DNA of 64,000 bases, taken from assembly GCF_900461455.1 (NCBI RefSeq), contig NZ_UGIA01000001.1:992001-1056000 (forward strand). The letters are read 5' to 3'. The notes beneath the pieces were generated by a model. The model was not told where the DNA came from. It worked only from the letters and a program-made list of their open reading frames with translations, and searched no databases. Every line of letters begins with the position of its first letter. Within the stretch, counting starts at the first letter, position 1. Below are positions 61,123 through 64,000 of this stretch, piece after piece. The position numbers were made by a program, and so were the translations under genes. This stretch comes from Helicobacter acinonychis. Its GTDB lineage: Bacteria > Campylobacterota > Campylobacteria > Campylobacterales > Helicobacteraceae.

Positions 61123-61162
61123 CGCTAAAAATCGTGGTATTAAAAACAATTAAGAGAAGATC

Positions 61163-61426
61163 ATGCCATTAGAAACCATCACGCTCGCTCGTATTTATGA
61201 AGAACAAGGGTTTTTAAAAGAAGCGTTGCAAATTTATGCGAATATTTTAGAAAAAACCCCTAACCATCAAGAGGCCTTAAAACAAATGAAACGATTAGAA
61301 AAAATCCAAAACAATCTCGCTCATTTCAAGCACAACGCACTATTGGAACGGCATTATTTAAATTTTATCAAAGGGGATTTTTTGAATGTTGAGAATTTAG
61401 AAAAATGGCTGGTAGAATGGAATTGA
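61163..61426 (+). CDS. Small TPR-like protein (HP0168)
   Basis: An 87-residue protein. Residues 3-48 look like one tetratricopeptide-type helix pair (ARIYEEQGFLKEALQIYANI then LEKTPNHQEALKQMKRLEKI), a common protein-interaction module. AGAGAAG precedes the ATG, 40 bases after HP0169. It overlaps the start of HP0167 by about ten bases, so the two are co-translated. The function is unknown. Confidence 0.75.
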   Translation: MPLETITLARIYEEQGFLKEALQIYANILEKTPNHQEALKQMKRLEKIQNNLAHFKHNALLERHYLNFIKGDFLNVENLEKWLVEWN

Positions 61427-61875
61427 AAAATATTATTTCAGAAACCCTTAACGAGATTGAAAAAATGGCTAAAACGATTGATGATTTTGATGTGACGCAA
61501 AAAACGCCCTCTTTTTTTAAAACGCCCCCTTATTTGCAAAACACCAAAAACGCTGAAACGCCACCAATTAGTAACACGGAGCCAAAAAACACCCCTAAAA
61601 TAGAAACGCAAGAAAAAATCGTAGGAGAAAACCATGCACAAGAAATCATTATAAAAGAAATCACAACAGAAACCCCAAAGCAAGTGCAAATTTCAAGCGA
61701 GCGGGTTTTTTTAAAAAATTTACTAGAGAGAACTTTAGTGCTTTTTAAAGGCATGCAAGCTTTAGAAGAAAAGGAGGCGATAGAACGCTTGGATTTAGTG
61801 GCGCGTTTCTTACAATACCAATTGAGCGTGCTTGAAAAGCGCTTGGAGTCTTTGGAGGAAGAATACACAGAATAA
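61417..61875 (+). CDS. Hypothetical coiled-coil protein (HP0167)
   Basis: A 152-residue protein. The middle (about 30-80) is low-complexity with many Thr, Pro and Asn; the C-terminus (about 95-152) is a predicted coiled coil (RVFLKNLLERTLVLFKGMQ to LEKRLESLEEEYTE). An earlier ATG at 61405 is possible, but 61417 (MELKNIISETLNEI) overlaps HP0168 less. It ends at a hairpin terminator. No domain is recognised; it is probably a partner of HP0168. Confidence 0.7.
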   Translation: MELKNIISETLNEIEKMAKTIDDFDVTQKTPSFFKTPPYLQNTKNAETPPISNTEPKNTPKIETQEKIVGENHAQEIIIKEITTETPKQVQISSERVFLKNLLERTLVLFKGMQALEEKEAIERLDLVARFLQYQLSVLEKRLESLEEEYTE

Positions 61876-62021
61876 AAAATGCTTTTAGCATTTTTACAAT
61901 CAACACTAAAGAGCTTGCGTGAGCGAGCGGTATTTTCTTAAGCGGTCTTCTTGGGTTAGGAGGTTTCTTAAGGGGGTTAAGGGGAGAGTTATTTCAAAAT
62001 GCTCCCTATCCCCTTAAGGAA
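61873..62021 (+). repeat. Dispersed structured 3' element, copy B
   Basis: It starts with the terminator hairpin of HP0167 (AAAAATGC 61875-61882 with GCATTTTT 61888-61895). A second hairpin follows, GCTTGC-GTGA-GCGAGC (61913-61928), whose stem bases differ from copy A while pairing is kept. Then TTGGGTTAGG (61951-61960), TTAAGGGG pairing with CCCCTTAA, and TTATTTCAAAA (61989-61999) as in copy A. Confidence 0.7.
61875..61895 (+). terminator. Terminator of the HP0170-HP0167 operon
   Basis: An eight-bp stem AAAAATGC/GCATTTTT with loop TTTTA overlaps the HP0167 stop codon. The 3' arm itself supplies the T run. Confidence 0.75.
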
Positions 62022-62178
62022 ATGAGTTTTACTATAAAAATAAAGTTAAAAAACCCTATTTTTTAAGGAAATAAAAATAAATTTTTAACTTTTTAATCCA
62101 TAAAAACAAAGCCTTAAACCGCCATTGATCACTATGATAATGTTTGGGATTTTTATTTATATTTCAGCAATAACATGC

Positions 62179-62184
62179 TATAAT
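62179..62184 (+). promoter_or_regulatory. -10 element of arsRS
   Basis: TATAAT, preceded by TGC, lies about 125 bases before arsR. The transcript would begin near 62191 and contain the whole 11-bp repeat array in its leader. Confidence 0.65.
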
Positions 62185-62209
62185 TAGACTCTTTGCTAAT
62201 GAAATTAGA

Positions 62210-62297
62210 TTTTTAAAAATCGTTTAAAAATCGTTTAAAAATCGTTTAAAAATCGTTTAAAAATCGTTTAAAAATCGTTTAAAAATCGTTTAAGGAG
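62210..62297 (+). repeat. 11-bp tandem repeat array in the arsR leader
   Basis: CGTTTAAAAAT occurs six times without a change (62221-62286). A degenerate copy precedes it (62210-62220) and a partial copy follows, ending in the ribosome site TTTAAGGAG (62289-62297). Eleven bases is about one helical turn and not a multiple of three. Confidence 0.95.
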
Positions 62298-62309
62298 TTA
62301 CCAAGATCA

Positions 62310-62987
62310 ATGATAGAAGTTTTGATGATTGAAGATGATATAGAATTGGCTGAATTTTTGAGCGAATTTTTATCCCAACATGGCATCCATGTCACCAATT
62401 ACGATGAACCCTATACCGGCATTAGTGCAGCCAACACGCAGCATTACGATTTGTTGTTGTTGGATTTGACTTTGCCTAATTTGGATGGGCTTGAAGTGTG
62501 CAGACGCATTTCCAAGCAAAAACACATCCCCATTATCATTTCTTCAGCAAGAAGCGATGTGGAAGACAAGATTAAAGCACTAGATTATGGGGCGGATGAT
62601 TACCTCCCTAAACCCTATGATCCTAAAGAATTGTTAGCTCGTATCCAGTCTTTACTCAGGCGCTCCCATAAAAAAGAAGAAGTGAGTGAGCCTAGCGAAA
62701 CGCATATGTTTAGGATAGATAAAGACAGCCGAGAAGTGTATATGCATGAAAAAAAGCTAGACTTAACTAAGGCTGAATACGAAATCCTTTCGCTTCTCAT
62801 CAGCAAAAAAGGTTATGTGTTTAGCCGTGAAAGCATTGCGATTGAGAGCGAGAGCATCAACCCTGAAAGCTCCAATAAAAGCATTGATGTGATCATTGGC
62901 CGTTTGCGATCCAAAATTGAAAAAAACCCCAAACAGCCAGAGCATATCATTTCGGTTAGGGGGATTGGCTATAAATTAGAATATTGA
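62310..62987 (+). CDS. arsR: Acid-response regulator ArsR (OmpR family, HP0166)
   Basis: A 225-residue response regulator, essential in H. pylori, that controls urease, amidase and carbonic anhydrase genes in acid. The receiver domain has the acidic pair in [10 protein letters not shown] (Asp9, Asp10), phospho-acceptor Asp52 in [13 protein letters not shown], the Ser/Thr switch in IIISSARSD and Lys in YLPKPYDP. The winged-helix DNA-binding domain covers about 125-225 ([36 protein letters not shown]). Its ribosome site AAGGAG is the end of the 11-bp repeat array, so repeat number changes the leader but not the site. Confidence 0.96.
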   Translation: MIEVLMIEDDIELAEFLSEFLSQHGIHVTNYDEPYTGISAANTQHYDLLLLDLTLPNLDGLEVCRRISKQKHIPIIISSARSDVEDKIKALDYGADDYLPKPYDPKELLARIQSLLRRSHKKEEVSEPSETHMFRIDKDSREVYMHEKKLDLTKAEYEILSLLISKKGYVFSRESIAIESESINPESSNKSIDVIIGRLRSKIEKNPKQPEHIISVRGIGYKLEY

Positions 62988-63010
62988 TTCTAATAAGGAG
63001 CTAAAGGATT

Positions 63011-64000
63011 TTGCGTTTTTCTATCTTTTTTAAAGTTTTCGTTTTGTTTACGATAACGCTCTTTAGTTTTGGGGCGTTCGCTTACTATTTCGTGTCTTCT
63101 CAAATCAATCACGAAAAGTATCAAAATGAAATGCGCCACTATCAATTTGTGACCACGATTAATGAAATTTTAAACAAATACTCTGATTATGACGCCGTAG
63201 AAGCTTACCTCTATAAAATTGGTTTTAGGGAAACCACGATAGAAAATTTAGAAAAAATTCTAGTCAAAAGACGCCACCAGTTGCACCATAGAGATATGGG
63301 GTATGCGGAAGTGTTTAAATTCAGCGACATGATTTTTATCCTTTTGAAAAAGAAAGAGCGTTTTGTGCTTTATAAGGATTTACACTCCATTTCTTATAGG
63401 AATTATTTCTTTGCGATTACGGTAGGCTTGTTGTTGATTTTATCGCTCTTTTTACTTGTTTTGCAGAGTTTATTGCCTTTAAGAGAGTTAAGGACTCAAG
63501 TCAATCGCTTCGCTCAAGGGGATAAAAGCGTGAGTTGCAAGAGCAAGCAAAAAGATGAAATAGGGGATCTAGCTAACGAATTTGATCATTGCATCCAAAA
63601 AATCAACGCGTTGGATGAATCACGGATCTTATTCTTGCGCTCCATCATGCATGAATTGCGCACCCCTATCACAAAAGGCAGGCTCTTAAGCGAAATGCTC
63701 AAAGAAGAACTGCCTCAAAAGCGCTTCATTTCTATTTTTGAACGCTTGAACATGCTGATTGAGCAATTTGCCCGCATTGAGCAGCTCGCTTCAAAAAATT
63801 ATAGGCACAGTAAGGAAAAATTTTTAATCAGCGATTTGATTGATAAGATTGAAAAAATGCTTTTGATTGATATGGATAAAGAAAGCCCTATCCATGTGCC
63901 CTCTTCAAATCATATCATTGAAGCGGATTTTGACTTGTTTTCCATAGCGTTAAAAAACATGATAGACAATGCGATCAAATACAGCGATGACAAACAAGTG
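63011..64000 (+). CDS. arsS: Acid-sensing histidine kinase ArsS, N-terminal 330 residues (cut by window end)
   Basis: The sensor partner of ArsR. It starts at TTG 63011 behind AAAGGA, 23 bases after arsR. Two membrane helices (about 8-28 and 133-153) enclose a ~105-residue periplasmic domain with a histidine cluster (RRHQLHHRD, His89, 92, 93) suited to pH sensing. A HAMP-type linker follows (LPLRELRTQVNRFAQGDKS). His214 in LRSIMHELRTPITKG is the phospho-acceptor, and the N-box starts ALKNMIDNAIKYSDD. The ATP-binding end lies outside the window, so the variable C-terminus known for this gene cannot be judged. Confidence 0.94.
   Translation, partial: MRFSIFFKVFVLFTITLFSFGAFAYYFVSSQINHEKYQNEMRHYQFVTTINEILNKYSDYDAVEAYLYKIGFRETTIENLEKILVKRRHQLHHRDMGYAEVFKFSDMIFILLKKKERFVLYKDLHSISYRNYFFAITVGLLLILSLFLLVLQSLLPLRELRTQVNRFAQGDKSVSCKSKQKDEIGDLANEFDHCIQKINALDESRILFLRSIMHELRTPITKGRLLSEMLKEELPQKRFISIFERLNMLIEQFARIEQLASKNYRHSKEKFLISDLIDKIEKMLLIDMDKESPIHVPSSNHIIEADFDLFSIALKNMIDNAIKYSDDKQV

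Larger units (their letters stand above)
61876..62309. other. HP0167-arsR intergenic region
   Basis: These 434 bases hold the terminator and copy B of the dispersed element, an AT-rich stretch, an extended -10 for arsR and the 11-bp tandem array. No gene is seen. Confidence 0.7.

Noticed and set aside
62210-62297. A CRISPR array
   Set aside because: Units are only 11 bases and contiguous without spacers; this is a simple tandem repeat.

Overview
The window is chromosomal DNA of Helicobacter pylori. The AT-rich sequence, poly-A/T tracts and minimal spacers fit. So do many recognisable proteins: HofH, ArsR/ArsS, PseI, alpha-carbonic anhydrase, FrdCAB, GluP and the HP0175 cell-binding isomerase. 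HP numbers below are strain 26695 equivalents recalled from memory. Relative to that strain the window joins three blocks: the start of nrdB (HP0364) with a tRNA-Leu, HP1167 to HP1186, and HP0203 down to HP0165. The last two meet at a decayed mobile-element gene (22.7-24.95 kb). No moeA lies between fliR and prfB, which fits the molybdenum-gene loss described for East Asian lineages. No hopQ lies between HP1175 and deoD.

Layout. 1-8.7 kb: nrdB 5' end, tRNA-Leu(UAG), hofH, cstA, an amino-acid ABC importer (two permeases, ATPase, lipoprotein) and a secreted protein. 9-15.3 kb: sugar transporter gluP, a purine permease, a type I toxin-antitoxin locus of AapA1/IsoA1 type with a nonsense codon in the toxin, and deoD-deoB-nupC for nucleoside salvage. 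15.4-22.6 kb: tRNA(CAU), three efflux or antiport proteins around a TtcA-like PP-loop protein, a sugar-efflux-type MFS protein and carbonic anhydrase. 25-32.4 kb: one long minus-strand run of envelope and central metabolism genes (tpiA-fabI-lpxD-metK-ndk-yceD-rpmF-plsX-fabH-HP0203). 32.5-37.7 kb: frdCAB and a cardiolipin-synthase-type lipoprotein. 37.8-40.7 kb: eroded accessory DNA (a truncated UPF0114 gene, HP0188, a frameshifted PBECR-type gene). 40.8-48.9 kb: SPOR protein, HP0184, glyA, lysS, CvpA-like, lnt, LolD-like ATPase, pseI. 48.9-53.5 kb: a LlaJI-type restriction-modification island with a fused methyltransferase and several inactivating lesions. 53.8-64 kb: efp, fba and HP0175; then HP0174, fliR, prfB, cheZ, a U32 peptidase, two small genes and the acid-responsive ArsRS pair, the kinase cut by the window end.

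The most interesting non-coding signal is a dispersed element seen five times: 2.6, 8.9, 25.0, 53.7 and 61.9 kb. Each copy lies downstream of a gene on that gene's strand. Four copies carry a terminator-like hairpin followed by a second hairpin whose stem is kept while its bases change; the fifth (25.0 kb) matches only the distal part. This suggests a structured 3' RNA element. All statements about homologues come from memory and visible motifs; no search was run.
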